DNA from: Impatiens glandulifera
Lineage: Eukaryota > Streptophyta > Magnoliopsida > Ericales > Balsaminaceae
NCBI RefSeq assembly: GCF_907164915.1
Contig: NC_061862.1
Span: forward strand, 120,741,533-120,805,532
Length of the DNA stretch: 64,000 nucleotides
Reading direction: 5' to 3'
Shown here: positions 1 through 11,384 of the stretch, in pieces
Numbering within the stretch: position 1 is the first letter of the stretch
Layout of the letters: each line of letters starts with the position of its first letter
Notes under the pieces: generated by a model
Told to the model about the DNA's origin: nothing
Seen by the model: only the letters and a program-made list of their open reading frames with translations
Database searches by the model: none
Program-made: the position numbers and the translations under genes

Positions 1-388
<388 letters not shown>

Positions 389-903
389 TATTAGTATTAG
401 GTGTGAGTTATTTCTCGCTAATACCATTGTAAACATTATATATATCTATAAAAGTTAACTACTCATTCAATGAGATTACACAATAATATAATTATAAAAG
501 TCTACAAAAAAGGAAATAGAATAAATTATAAATGTTTTTATATGTATACAAATTTGTTCATATTTTGTGTTTGTTCATTGACTGAGTGCTTAATGAATTC
601 AATGAAGTTAGATCTATTTTGTGAAGATGTTTGCTCTTGATTTTGCTTCACGTTTTTCTTTTGATATTATTCTGCGTCTTATAATATTTCAAAGCCTAAT
701 CCATTCATATGCTTACATGTTATACAAGATTTTGAAAAGGAATGTATGATTTTAAAAGATGAATGTTTGAAAGTATTCTTTGGCCAAAGCCATTCAAATA
801 AGTTTAAAATATGCAGATCTGATTATACAACCAAAATAAAATAAGATAAAACTGTCTACATAATTTATTCTCCTCGATTGGTAATAAATTTCATAACAAA
901 TAT

Positions 904-1350
904 CTACAATGATCTCTTTGTTTTGCAGTTGGAGTTCTTTCCACAAGCCACCACACACTCTTCTACTTTTTCAACATCTGTTAATCCAAATCACAATTTA
1001 ATTAAATAATTATTTAATAAACTTTATTGTAAATTATTTTAAGAATTATAAATATAATTAATAATCTTAAGAATTATTATAACATTACCTGGGACTAAAT
1101 TGGTGCATTCGTCAATAGAACAATTGAGACTACAAGCATCTACATTCATTAGAGAAGGAGGACGGTTGAAGATGCATTTTGGAATGCATTGTACTCCACA
1201 TGAAATTCTTGCATTCAAGTCTTTGTTCGTAACAAAACACGTCATTGCACATTTCTGTAGACATTGTTGGAATGAACTTATGTTTGCCGATTCACCATAT
1301 GAAAGAAACATCAATACAAACACAATCACGATTCCATAAGTACTTGACAT
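904..1350 (-). CDS. Thionin-like secreted cysteine-rich peptide (two exons)
   Basis: Exon 1 is 1350-1089 and exon 2 is 977-904, with a 111-bp GT-AG intron (1088-978). The joined CDS is 336 nt, 111 aa. The ATG at 1350 was chosen over one 21 codons upstream because it opens directly with a hydrophobic signal peptide (about residues 5-20). The mature part has cysteines in CxxxC, CxxxxC and CxxxC spacings, and exon 2 adds a tail with a CxxxC pair and one more Cys. This layout (signal, Cys-rich core, VEKVEEC-type tail) matches plant thionin-like protein families, usually thought to be defence-related and secreted. It is the only intact gene in the first 40 kb. A broken paralogue lies at 10.25-10.46 kb. 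Activity cannot be judged from sequence, so the exact family name is tentative. Confidence 0.8.
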
Positions 1351-1814
1351 TGTCACGGTTCTATTTTGTCTAAAATCACTCTCTTGATTGTTGATGAATA
1401 TGATAGTATGCATATATTGTATATGGTATATGTGCTTATATAATCAAATTCATTGCCGTTACTAGTATTAACTATTATTAAGCTATTATTAATGTGCTTG
1501 ATTAAATTTTTAATGTGAAAATATTTGTATATAATTATCCTTTTAAAAACAAATCCTTGTATTTAATATCATGACATTAAATTGAAAAAAAAAACATTTT
1601 TATTTTCATTTTTATAGATTTTTCTATTAAGTTTCAAAGTTTAATTATGAAATAGACAATTAAGATTTGTATTTATCTATATATAATCAATAAATAAATA
1701 TATTTAAGTGGGTATTGCAATATGAGTTCATACCAAATTTTTTATTTATTTGTTTTATCAATCTTATTGTCATCCATGGTCATTTCCTTAAAACAGATTT
1801 AATTCAGTTAATGC

Positions 1815-1856
<42 letters not shown>

Positions 1857-2947
1857 TATATATATATATATTTGTGTAAAAACGGTTAATACCATTTCAT
1901 TAAAAAAATTAAAAGTGAAAGGGTAAAAAATAAAAATTAGACAAATCTTAACTATGATTAAATGATGACAATCAATTTTTTTTTAAAAACTGATTAGTAG
2001 CATTTGATAAAACAAATAACAAAATTACAAACAATAAAAATATAATAAAAAACAGATGTTAACTACCCAATCAGGGTGTTTATTTCCTTATAAACTTGTT
2101 GTGTGTGTCATAAGGTCTTCTTCCCTTCCCTTCTTGTTGCGATGTAAGGAGATTAAATTGAAGAAGATGATGAAACTTGCTTATTCCTATTGTGTAATTT
2201 TTTTTGTATGAAATCTAATAGAAATAGTTCATTTCAGATCTTCAAAGTTCTCATCTTTGTTGTCTTTTACTTGAATTTTAGGATTCTTAAATTTGTTTCT
2301 TGACAGAATAAATATTAATATTAATAACTCCTAATTAATTAATTAATATATATATAATATTAAAGTTTATCTGACATATAAAAAAAAAATTGTCTAAAAA
2401 CAAGAAATAATTTAATTAGAAATGGGGTTACAAGTAACGCGATTGTCATACTATATAGTAATTATTCCCAATGAAAAAAAATCCGAATATGTATTTGTTA
2501 TACCTTTATAGAGAATGTGTACTCTAAGGTTATTCAATTAATATCTTTTTCCTTAGAGCCTATTCATATAAGGTTATTTTAGTATTTATTTACCACTTAG
2601 ATAATCTTAGAATATTTTGAAGGGGAGTTAATCTTCTCTAAAGACAAACACATAATACACTTAATTCCTAACATATAAGTTTATATATTTTGGGTCATAC
2701 GATGACAAAGTGCAACTTATAATGGAATTCAAGGGGAGATACGAATACCAAGAACAGTAGTCTAAGTGATGGGTAAAGTCACATTGTGTGAGGGGCATTT
2801 CCCGACCACCGTCCTAAATCTAGATTACCAAAAGAAGTTGATGATGATTTTTTTATCATTATCTTAGAGATCACAAAATAGATAATGCATTGATATAATA
2901 TTTGTATTCTTATAATTATATTCTAGATTCTAATAGTGATGTTTAGG

Positions 2948-2949
<2 letters not shown>
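1351..2949. other. Upstream flank of the thionin-like gene, non-coding
   Basis: AT-rich sequence with no supportable gene. It holds a (TAA)n/(AT)n microsatellite at 1815-1871. Parts of 1350-1690 and 2300-2400 are matched by diverged copies at 10.46-10.67 kb and 24.48-24.90 kb, so this flank belongs to a larger duplicated block. Confidence 0.7.
1815..1871. repeat. (TAA)n/(AT)n compound microsatellite
   Basis: About 14 TAA units run directly into about eight AT units. Confidence 0.95.

Positions 2950-3008
<59 letters not shown>
2950..3008. repeat. (AT)n microsatellite
   Basis: An AT run of about 59 bp. It sits just 5' of the truncated LTR element whose 5' LTR is missing. Confidence 0.95.
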
Positions 3009-3013
<5 letters not shown>

Positions 3014-3095
3014 TGATTCAGCAAGATACTACAATAATTCATGTCATCTATTCTCTTTCATCTCACTCACTCTTTCTTTCTTAATTATTCTTTTT

Positions 3096-4185
3096 CTCAA
3101 TGGTTCCGAACCTTAGTATTTTCATACATATACTCCTACAAATGCACCTCCAAGAGCTCACCTTCAGGACTGTAAATTGTTTTAAACAATCTTTTGCATG
3201 ACATGAAACTGTTTTCATAACGATTTTAAATAATGTTTTGCATAAAACTATTTTCATATTTACAATAATAGTAATGCCCATAGATTCAAATTTTAAGGTC
3301 GAAATTCCTTATTAAGTGGGTAATTTGTCACATCCTAAAAATCCATTTATTCCGACCGAGAATCTTCGGTCCTGAATGAGATTTAGGACCGAGGATATTG
3401 AAACTCAGGACCGAGTGGTCCGACCGATGATCCTCCGATCAAGGATCATTAGGAAGATCAACCTTTAACATATTCATAATCAAGGCAAGTAACTTTTCTA
3501 TACTTATTGAGAAATCCACACAATGCTATTTATTCATGTATTTTATATAAATGATGTATAATGGTTTTAAAGCATGATTTCATTGCATGTCCATAATTTC
3601 TAAAGAATGATATTTTATAAAAGGGTCATAGAATCAAAGTAATAAATTAATGATCAAGGAATTGACGAATGAATACGGGAAGAGGGCTACCAAGATGAGC
3701 TCAGGTAATCTGATTCCAAAATAATAGTTGACGAATTGACGAATATGGATTCCTCACCTTGAAGATCGGCTCAAGTCTAAGGTCAAAATATGTGCTAAAG
3801 ATGTGACTGCACCTTCACTATTGATGATGTACCCTTAAAAACCCTCATATGGATGTAATGTAGTTTAAATGTCTTTTTTATTCTTGTAAATGTTTGTTGG
3901 GTCTATCGACTCACTATGCTTTTGTGGTGTAGATACTCATCCATGGTTTTTAGATAACGGGTGAAGGGAGACTTGAAGTAAAGCAGGGTGCAGGATATGC
4001 ATGTGGAAGGAGGGACCGAGACCGTACAACTGTAATTTTGTAAGAACATGTAGTGAAGGACTAACTTTTATAGCACCATTTTAATAGAAATGTTAAAAAG
4101 GCACCCTATCGCTTCCGCATACTTAACTGAATTTGTAAGGTTCCACACCCTCTATCCTAGAGTAGAATTTAGGAGTTTAGGGATC

Positions 4186-4188
<3 letters not shown>
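3096..4188 (+). mobile_element. Truncated LTR element with a tiny internal region and 0.86 kb 3' LTR
   Basis: Positions 3096-3325 match the 194-bp internal region of the element at 36,362-36,555: both carry tcaatgg/gcaatgg, ccttagta and a shared block reading caagagctcaccttcag. A purine-rich tract (aagtgggtaatt, 3313-3325) precedes TGTCACATCC at 3326, which starts an LTR ending in ...atcaca near 4188. Inside the LTR, stretches around 3680-3720 and 3900-4020 match the U5-side sequence of the giant LTRs. The 5' LTR and PBS are gone. No protein is encoded. I infer a shorter-LTR sister of the giant-LTR family. Confidence 0.75.

Positions 4189-4231
<43 letters not shown>
4189..4231. repeat. (AT)n microsatellite
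   Basis: An AT run immediately 3' of the LTR end. Confidence 0.9.
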
Positions 4232-4232
<1 letters not shown>

Positions 4233-4599
4233 CCTTACCTAATAAAACATATATAAATATAAGACACAAAATATTATTTAATATTATTTAAAAAGAAAAT
4301 TAGTTAAGAGAAAGGTGATATAAATAAACAATATATAATTATTATATATTGAAAAATAAATTAGGTGAAAATATTTTTAATTAGAATAGGAAATATATAT
4401 ATATATATATAGGAAAAAAATAAAAATATTTGTATTAATGTATTTATATAATATATTGAGAAAAATTAGGATAATAAATTTAATATTTTTTATTATAGAT
4501 AATGTTATATAATTATTAATAGAAAATTTTGTATTTAATATTAGTATAAGAGATATAATTATTTTTTATATTTTTTTTACGTGTATCAAAAATTTACAT

Positions 4600-4629
4600 A
4601 ATTTATATAGTTATTCAAAATCTAACTTA

Positions 4630-4680
<51 letters not shown>

Positions 4681-6230
4681 AAAAAAATTATAAAATTATT
4701 TCAACAATCATAAGTGGTCTAGCAGTTAAAGTGTTAACATTTTATATTGAAGACTTGGGTTTGAATCCCTTTCAAAGAAGTAATTATTATATGTGATTGC
4801 GCGAATATTGGTAGTTGAAACGAAATTGAGAATGTTGGCTTAAATAACGCAAACATTGGTAAAAAAAAATCTAAGGGTTCGTCTATGAAGTCAATGTTGG
4901 CTTAAGTAATGCAAACATTGGTGATAAAAACCTAAGGGTTCGTCCATGGAGGGAATATCGGCTTAGAGTTAAGAAAACATTGAAGAGAAAGCCTAAGGGT
5001 TCGTCCACGGAGGGTAATTTAGAGCTTAAGATCTGACCCAATAATGTTTAAGAATGCACCTTCGAATTTGGTTATTAAATAATTCAAATCATTATAGATA
5101 TAAAAACTTAAATGAATTGGTTAGTTGATTTTTTTAATATATTTTTTTCAAATATGTATATAATAATAAATAATATTAGACCCTAGTAGATAATTTATAT
5201 AATTATTCAAAATATATATACATACACAAAATTATAAAATTATTTCAACAATCAGAAGTGGTCTAGCGGTTAATGTGTTAACATTTCATACTAAAGACGA
5301 TAGTTCGAATCCCTATAAAAGAAAAAAATTATTATATGTGAGTGTGCGAAAATTGGTAGATGTAGTGGAAGCGAGAATGTTATCTTGAGATAACCTAAGG
5401 GTTTATTCATGGAGGGAACGTCGGCTTGAGTAACGCAAACATTGGTGATAAAAACCTAAGGGTTCGTCCACGGAGGGTAATTTAAGGCTTAGTATCATGC
5501 CCAAGAATGTTTAAGAATGCACTCTAGAATTATGGTTATTAAATAATCAAAATTATTATAGATATAAAAACTTAAATGAATTGGTTAGTTTATTTTTTTA
5601 ATATTTTTATTTTTTCAAATAAGTAATATAGACCCCACTAGATAATTTATATAATTATTCAAATTCTAACTTACAATATATATATATACATACACAAAAT
5701 TATAAAATTATTTCAACAATCATAGATGGTCTAGTGATTAAAGTGTTAACATTTCATACTAAAGACCAGGGTTTGAATCCCTCTAAAAAAGTAATTATTA
5801 TATGTGAGTGCGAGAATATTAGTAGATGAAACGGAAACGAGAATGTTGGCTTGAGAAAACCTAAGGGTTTTTTCATGGAGGGAATGTCGGCTTGAGTAAC
5901 ACAAATATTGGTGAGAAAACCTAAATGTTCGTTCATGGAGTGAATGTCGGATTGAGTAACGCAAATATTGGTGAGAAAATTTAAGAGTTCGTCCATGAAG
6001 GAAATGTCGGCTTGAGTAACAAAAACATTGGTGATAAAAAAACATAAGGGTTTATGCCTAAATGTGTAATCGAATGTTTAAAAATGCACCTCGAATTTTG
6101 TTATTAAATAATCAAAATCATTATAAATATAAAAAATATAAAAACTTAAATTAATTATTTAGATGATTTTTTTAATATTCTTATTTTTCAAATAAATATA
6201 TAATAATAAATAATATTAGACTTAGTAGAA
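4600..6230 (+). repeat. Tandem array of three ~0.5 kb units with tRNA-like heads
   Basis: Three diverged units start near 4600, 5190 and 5640. Each runs: (AT)n, a conserved stretch containing ttatttcaacaatca, a tRNA-like pair of boxes (4712-4772, 5255-5315, 5723-5783; box A like tggtctagcggttaa, box B like gggtttgaatccc), then 50-60 bp iterates containing cctaagggttcgtcc and gtaacgcaaacattggtg, and finally a block ending attattagac. A single inverted copy lies at 25.04-25.74 kb. The last unit runs into a Helitron-like 3' end at 6515. Confidence 0.8.
4635..4678. repeat. (AT)n microsatellite
   Basis: An AT run inside the first tandem unit. The other units carry shorter versions at the same place. 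Confidence 0.9.
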
Positions 6231-6515
6231 CTTTATATTTGATCGGTAATTTAATCCAAAATTCATTGTTTGAAGATTTGTTTTATCGAAAATACTTTTA
6301 TTTCCACCTAATAAATATTTTCGATTTATATGATTTTGGGTAAGCTTAAAAAAATAACAAAAAAATTTAAATAAAATGAGTGGATAAAGGTAAGTTTTGT
6401 CATATGTTTTAATAATTAGATAAAAAATATTTTACTAAATTATATACTCACATTTTTAACGTAATTTTTTTTTCTTAGTTTTTAATTATTATTCGTGCAA
6501 CAAGCTACATGCTAG
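6150..6515 (+). mobile_element. Helitron-like 3' terminus
   Basis: The block ends cgtgcaacaagctacatgCTAG at 6515, followed by T. Plant Helitron ends have a short hairpin just before CTRR and insert next to T. The same subterminal sequence (tttttaacgtaatttttttt then attattattcgtgca) recurs inverted at 25,037-25,100, where the end reads gcacgggttatatgctag, and at 29,340-29,405, where the hairpin is perfect. The left (5'-TC) end could not be located, so extent and autonomy are unknown. No Rep/helicase coding was seen. Confidence 0.5.
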
Positions 6516-6942
6516 TACAATTTAAAATTTAAAATTTTATTTTGAACAGTATAACTTAATTTTATATAAAATTTGTGTAATTTCAAGAACATATTCTATT
6601 ATATATAATTTAACTAAATAATTTAATGACATTTTGATTTGAGTGTTTGTTAAAACTATTTGGAATGAAATTTATTAAGATGATGCATTTTATTGAGGTC
6701 CTAAATGAGTTCTCAACCTCCAGCCACGAAATTTCAACCCAAACATATATAGTTTGATTCTTAATCCTCCGTTGAAATTTGATTGAAACGGTTATCCACT
6801 TTTTGTAACATTTCAGTTTTAGTTTGTAGTGTAGTGGGTCTTGAAGGATTTCTAGTAGTTGATGTCCATATATTTCCTTATTTTTTAGCTCCACTATCTA
6901 ATAATTTGGTTATATTTAAATTATTTCATCTTAATAAAAAAA
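6516..6942. other. Non-coding gap
   Basis: AT-rich sequence between the Helitron-like end and the copia LTR. Two short overlapping opposite-strand open frames (6610-6998) have no recognisable domain and low-complexity composition. I see no gene here. Confidence 0.5.
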
Positions 6943-7826
6943 TTGTTAGAATTAAAATAATTCCATTATTTAAATGGACATGGTATTTGAATAAATGAAA
7001 TTCACACCAAATTCAAATATAAATTAATTGTGAAATTTAATTCAAATGAAATTTATATCAAATTCAAATGTGAAATTAATCCAAATGAATTTCACACTAA
7101 ATTCAAATGTGAATTAAGGTGAAATTAATCCAAATGAAATTCACATCAAATTTATTGTGAATTAAGGTGAAATTTAATTAAAATGAAAATGAATTTTGTT
7201 AATTGTTATAATTAACATTAATGCATTGAATGAGATAATTAACAAATGATTAATTGTTATTGTAACTACAAAATACTTATTGATGGATGTAATTTGTAAG
7301 ATGATGAAAAGGCAATCAAGGATAACGGATGAATAAATGATGGATTAGTGACCGTTGGATTAAAAAATTGATTACGAGTTTAATTTTCAACTATAAATAT
7401 CCCTTCACCTTGTATTTCTACTTTTACATCATCTAACAATTTCTCACTCTAGAATTTTAAAAGTATGTCATGTTCTTTGTGAGTGTCTTCGAGTTTCTTA
7501 ACTCGACCATCTCTATGCGAAACTGGTGATTGTGATTCAGGTTCCGTTGTACATTGGGAAGCAGCCATCGACGAAATTCTCCAACACAAACAGGAGACGG
7601 TGAAATGTTTTAAGGGAACTATTATTTCACAGGCCTTAGAGCAAACGAGAATACTTTTATTTATCTCGTTTAATAATCTATTGTATATTTTTTATTATTA
7701 TTGTATTGTATTCATATAATATTTACGTTTAATTGTTACAAGATAAGATTACCAACAAGAATTATTATGTTTTTGTTTCCATCTCTTCTTCCACTTTGAA
7801 AAGGCATTCTTAGTTTAAAATAACCA
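6943..7826 (+). mobile_element. Probable copia 5' LTR
   Basis: Starts TGTTAGAATT (6943) and ends ...taacca (7826), a TG...CA LTR shape, with a TATA-like ctataaatatccc near 7390. The U3 part contains iterates of gaaattcacaccaaattc (about 6996-7180). It is followed directly by a PBS and a copia gag remnant. Boundaries are inferred because the 3' LTR is absent. Confidence 0.5.
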
Positions 7827-7831
7827 TTAAA

Positions 7832-7843
7832 TTGATATCAGAG
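7832..7843 (+). promoter_or_regulatory. Retrotransposon primer-binding site
   Basis: ttgatatcagag matches the tggtatcagag(c) PBS, complementary to initiator Met-tRNA, with one mismatch. It lies six bases after the proposed LTR end. Confidence 0.65.
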
Positions 7844-7889
7844 TAGTCTTCTTGAGGGACATGTGAGTGAGAGAAACCCACCATGATAA

Positions 7890-8870
7890 TTCTCTTTTTA
7901 CATGGATTCAGATATACCATTACATCATTAGAACCACCTATATTCAATGGTAATAATTAACATGTCTGGTTCGCTCGAATGGAGGCTCATCTGGAGGAAA
8001 ATGATCTTTGAGAAGTTGTTTAGGAGGATTGTGTAGTGCCAGAAATACAAGCTAACCTAAAAATGAAATAGATAAAGAATCACGAGGATAATAAGACAAG
8101 GATTTAGAATTTTCATTAGGATAATGACTATAAATGCATCATTTAAGATTTAAAATTTTCTCAAAGAAGAGTATGTAAGAAATGAAAAGATTAAGGAGAT
8201 GTAGGTCCTTAGTTTAATTAGGGAATTAAAGATGGTAAAGATGAAGGATTGAGAGACCATCAAGGAGTACACTAACAGATTACTCACAATTGTCAACAAG
8301 GTAAGATTACTTGACATTGGATTTATTGATTCTAGATTAGTTCAAAGGTGCTGATAACTATGCCGGAAAAATTTGAGGCTACCATTTCCTCATTAAAGAA
8401 CATTAAGGACATGTCAAAGGTCAGTTCATATAAATTTTTGGTGCCTTGTAGGAACAAGAACAATGAAGATTGATAAGGAATGAGGGGTTTGTACAAAGAG
8501 CATTATCTGTAAAAGTGCAATCAAGTCAAAGTGAAAAAGGAAGAAGCATTGGAAAAACAAAAAAGAAAGTGTAGGTTCAAATTCTCCAAGCACAAGTAGA
8601 TGTTCTAAACCATATTTTCTTGTTTTTAAGTATTGTAAGAAGAAAGGTTATGCTCCTTTTAGATGCTAAAGAAGGTTAGATATGTAGTGTGAGAAGTCAT
8701 GTGATGGGGAATCACCAAATATTTGCAAAAGTAATCTGCAATAAAAGGATGTGACTCAAGTGAACCTTCAACAATGAAATGGGCTTAAGTTGCACATCAG
8801 GAGGAGCAACTCTTTGTGGAAACTTATTTCTCAACAAATAACTTAAGTAATAACTAGGTAAGTTCTGCGT
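7890..8870 (+). pseudogene. Ty1/copia gag remnant (UBN2-type, CCHC)
   Basis: Read across several frameshifts and stops, the region gives the usual copia Gag landmarks in order: a start resembling PPxFNGxNYxVWxxRMEAHLE (about 7950), IKNHE (8070), a TxKEYTNRLL-like stretch (8260), KVRLL (8300), a PExFEATISSL stretch (8365), and a degenerate zinc knuckle reading C-K-K-K-G-Y-A-P-F-R-C (about 8630). It ends near a VAHQEEQLFV-like stretch (8800). Integrase, RT and RNase H are missing. It is a 3'-truncated dead copia element just 5' of the duplicated thionin block. Confidence 0.75.
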
Positions 8871-9215
8871 ATAATTGCGTCTAGTTAAATGATTAACTCC
8901 TTTGTGGTCACATTTTTAATATTAGTGTAAACATTATATATGCCTTAAAAAATTAATTACTCATTCAATGAGAGACTATGATATAATAGTTGATGATAAA
9001 AATGTAATGGTATTGAATTGATTATATATGATGAAAATCATTCAATAAAAATTAATCAGATTTTATTTAGTGATTGAAAAGTAAGACTTGCCCTCACATA
9101 TAATGGGATTAGTTTTAACTTTCACGTTTTTTTAAATAGTGGTTAAAAATATAATGGAAAATAGTAATAAATTTCTATAATTATAAAAGTCTAAAATAAG
9201 AAAATAGAATAAATT

Positions 9216-10075
9216 AGAATTTTTTTTTAAAAAGGTCCATTTTATTAAAAATGAAAAAAAAATTAGTTTAAGCACGACGACAAAACATGACATGAAAATA
9301 ACAAATAAAAATCAAGAAAAAAAAATACTTAATAAGTTATCGAGCTTGTAAATCCTCGAGAAGAAAGACTAACTCTCTGATAGACTCTACTGACTTTCTT
9401 GAACGAATCTCCGAAAGTATCATAACAATAGTATTATAAATGATACGCATTGAAATATTACGATCATTGAAAGTTCGACGATTTCTCTCCAACCAGTTAG
9501 TTCACCAAAGAATAATTTGGATGGTAACTCAAATATGTAGACCTATCATATCAGCCGCATAAATCCAAACTTCCTAACAACTACCTAAAGACTTGGGTAT
9601 CACCCAATGAATCATAGTAATACTCAATAAAAGACTTCAAATACTAGTCACCCCAATGCAAGTGTAAGTGAATTGTCGATTCAACCTCTTCTTGACACTT
9701 ACGATAACGACTTACTAAAATATAACAACTTTTCGTGCACATATCATCTGTTAGAATTCCATCATGAATAACGCTCCATCCAAAGAACGAGATCTTGGAT
9801 GGAATTTTTTACTCAAAAAGTTTTTCCCAATAAAAATTATATGGAATCATCTTAGAGAACAACGTGTATCAATGTCCCACATGAAAACTATCAATATCTT
9901 GTTAGCGCATAATATCTTGTTCAGGCGGTGATACTTGTTTGTGTCCTACCAAAAGTAAACTCTATTATGGAACGAAGTCTCCATAATATTTATTATATTT
10001 CTATATCTAATTCGACTAGCAAAATCACTATATCGATGATCAAACATGTCCTTAGCAGTGACATTTCTACCTAAA
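9216..10075 (-). mobile_element. 5'-truncated LINE, C-terminal end of ORF2
   Basis: On the minus strand, with T-rich sequence at 9216 that corresponds to a 3' poly-A tail. The translation, with interruptions, shows the zf-RVT region (about 9790-9680, with CTKSC...SRYRKCQEEVE and H-x-H spacing) and the usual C-terminus near 9500-9350 (NWLERNRRTFNDRN, then a stop at about 9345). A 3' UTR follows. It lies inside the duplicated thionin-locus block, between the counterparts of positions about 535 and 540. Confidence 0.75.
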
Positions 10076-10250
10076 TTTTTCTAATTTATGTATAAAAGTT
10101 TATTCATATTTTGGCTGTATTGGTTGTTTGAGAGTTTAATGAATTTAGGGAAATGGAATTATTTAGTAAAGATATTTGTCCTTGATTTTGCTTCACGTTT
10201 TTCATTTAATTTTATATCAACCCTCTTATAATATTTCAAACCCTGATTAC

Positions 10251-10461
10251 TTAAAATGCTTGCAAGTTATACATTAGAGAAGGAAGATGATTGAAGATAC
10301 ATTTTTGAATGCATTGTACTCCACATGAAATTATTGCATTGAAGTCTTTGTTAGTAACAAAACACATTATTTCACATTTCCATAGACATTGTTGGAAAGA
10401 ATCTTTGTTTGTTGATTGACCATAGGAAATAAACATCATTACAATCACGAGTCATTGACAT
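10251..10461 (-). pseudogene. Broken duplicate of the thionin-like gene
   Basis: Closely related to exon 1 of the gene at 904-1350, with the same cysteine pattern through the CIFN...PSL segment. Differences are disabling. The start region (ATG at 10461) has a small deletion that shifts the signal peptide out of frame. At the 3' side the sequence jumps from the counterpart of about 1148 to about 727, deleting some 420 bp: the end of exon 1, the intron and exon 2. The remaining frame ends after an unrelated tail. Upstream and downstream flanks also match the functional locus. Confidence 0.85.
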
Positions 10462-10679
10462 TGTTATAATCTATTTTGTCTAGGATTGCTCTCTTGCTTG
10501 ATGATGAATTTAATTGTTTGTTGATGAATATGATTGTATGAATATATGGTATATGGTCCATGTGCTTATATAATCAAATTTATTGGGATTACTACTATTA
10601 ATCATTATCAATGTGCGAATAAATTTTTAATATGAAATATTTGTATATAATTGTTCTTTTAAAAATAAAATCTTCATAT

Positions 10680-11093
10680 ATAAATATAGAATTACAAATA
10701 TTTTATATATATATATATATTCTTCTACCTACTCTCTTTCTTAATTAATTTTTATATATAATAGAATTATTTGAGAGATGTAAATTAATTAAAAAAATAA
10801 AAAAAATTATATAATATATATTTACATAGGATATTAGAGAAATTTAAAAAAAATATTAAAAGAAATTAATTAATATTATTATATTATAAGGTATGTACAT
10901 TTATAAATATAAATATTGTGAATAAAAATATATATTTTTTATATGATTAGTGAGAAAAAATATTTATATAATAATAAGACTATATTATATATATATTTTT
11001 CATTATTAATTTATATAAATATATTTTAACTTACATTTTTTCTCTTTCTAAATATATGTTATATTATCAATAATTATATATATAATAACACTG

Positions 11094-11134
<41 letters not shown>

Positions 11135-11384
11135 AATGGTAATAATAATAACTATTTTTTTTTCTTAATTATTTTTTCTCTTATTAATTATATATATTAT
11201 ATATATTCTCACAAATTATATAAAATATATATTTATTTTATGTTTAATCATTAATTTTTATGAATACATTTTATCTTTTATCATATATTTTCACTTATTA
11301 TATATATAATATTTTCTTTATTAGTATAAATAAGTTTTTGATTAATATAAAATTAACTAATTGGTAATAAATATTAAATACAAA
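10680..11384. other. AT-rich repeat flank, non-coding
   Basis: No gene. Positions about 11,210-11,384 match 20,170-20,320, ending in attaactaattggtaataaa versus attaactaattgataataaa. It is therefore the left part of a repeat that also occurs at 20 kb, here interrupted by the CACTA element. Confidence 0.6.

Noticed and set aside
4712..4772. A genuine tRNA gene (also 5,255, 5,723 and 20,366)
   Set aside because: Only A/B-box-like parts are present. Acceptor stem and anticodon arm do not pair, and copies belong to a repeat family.
7483..7719. 78-aa open frame as a gene
   Set aside because: Lies inside the proposed copia LTR, ends in low-complexity Ile/Tyr/Phe, and has no domain.
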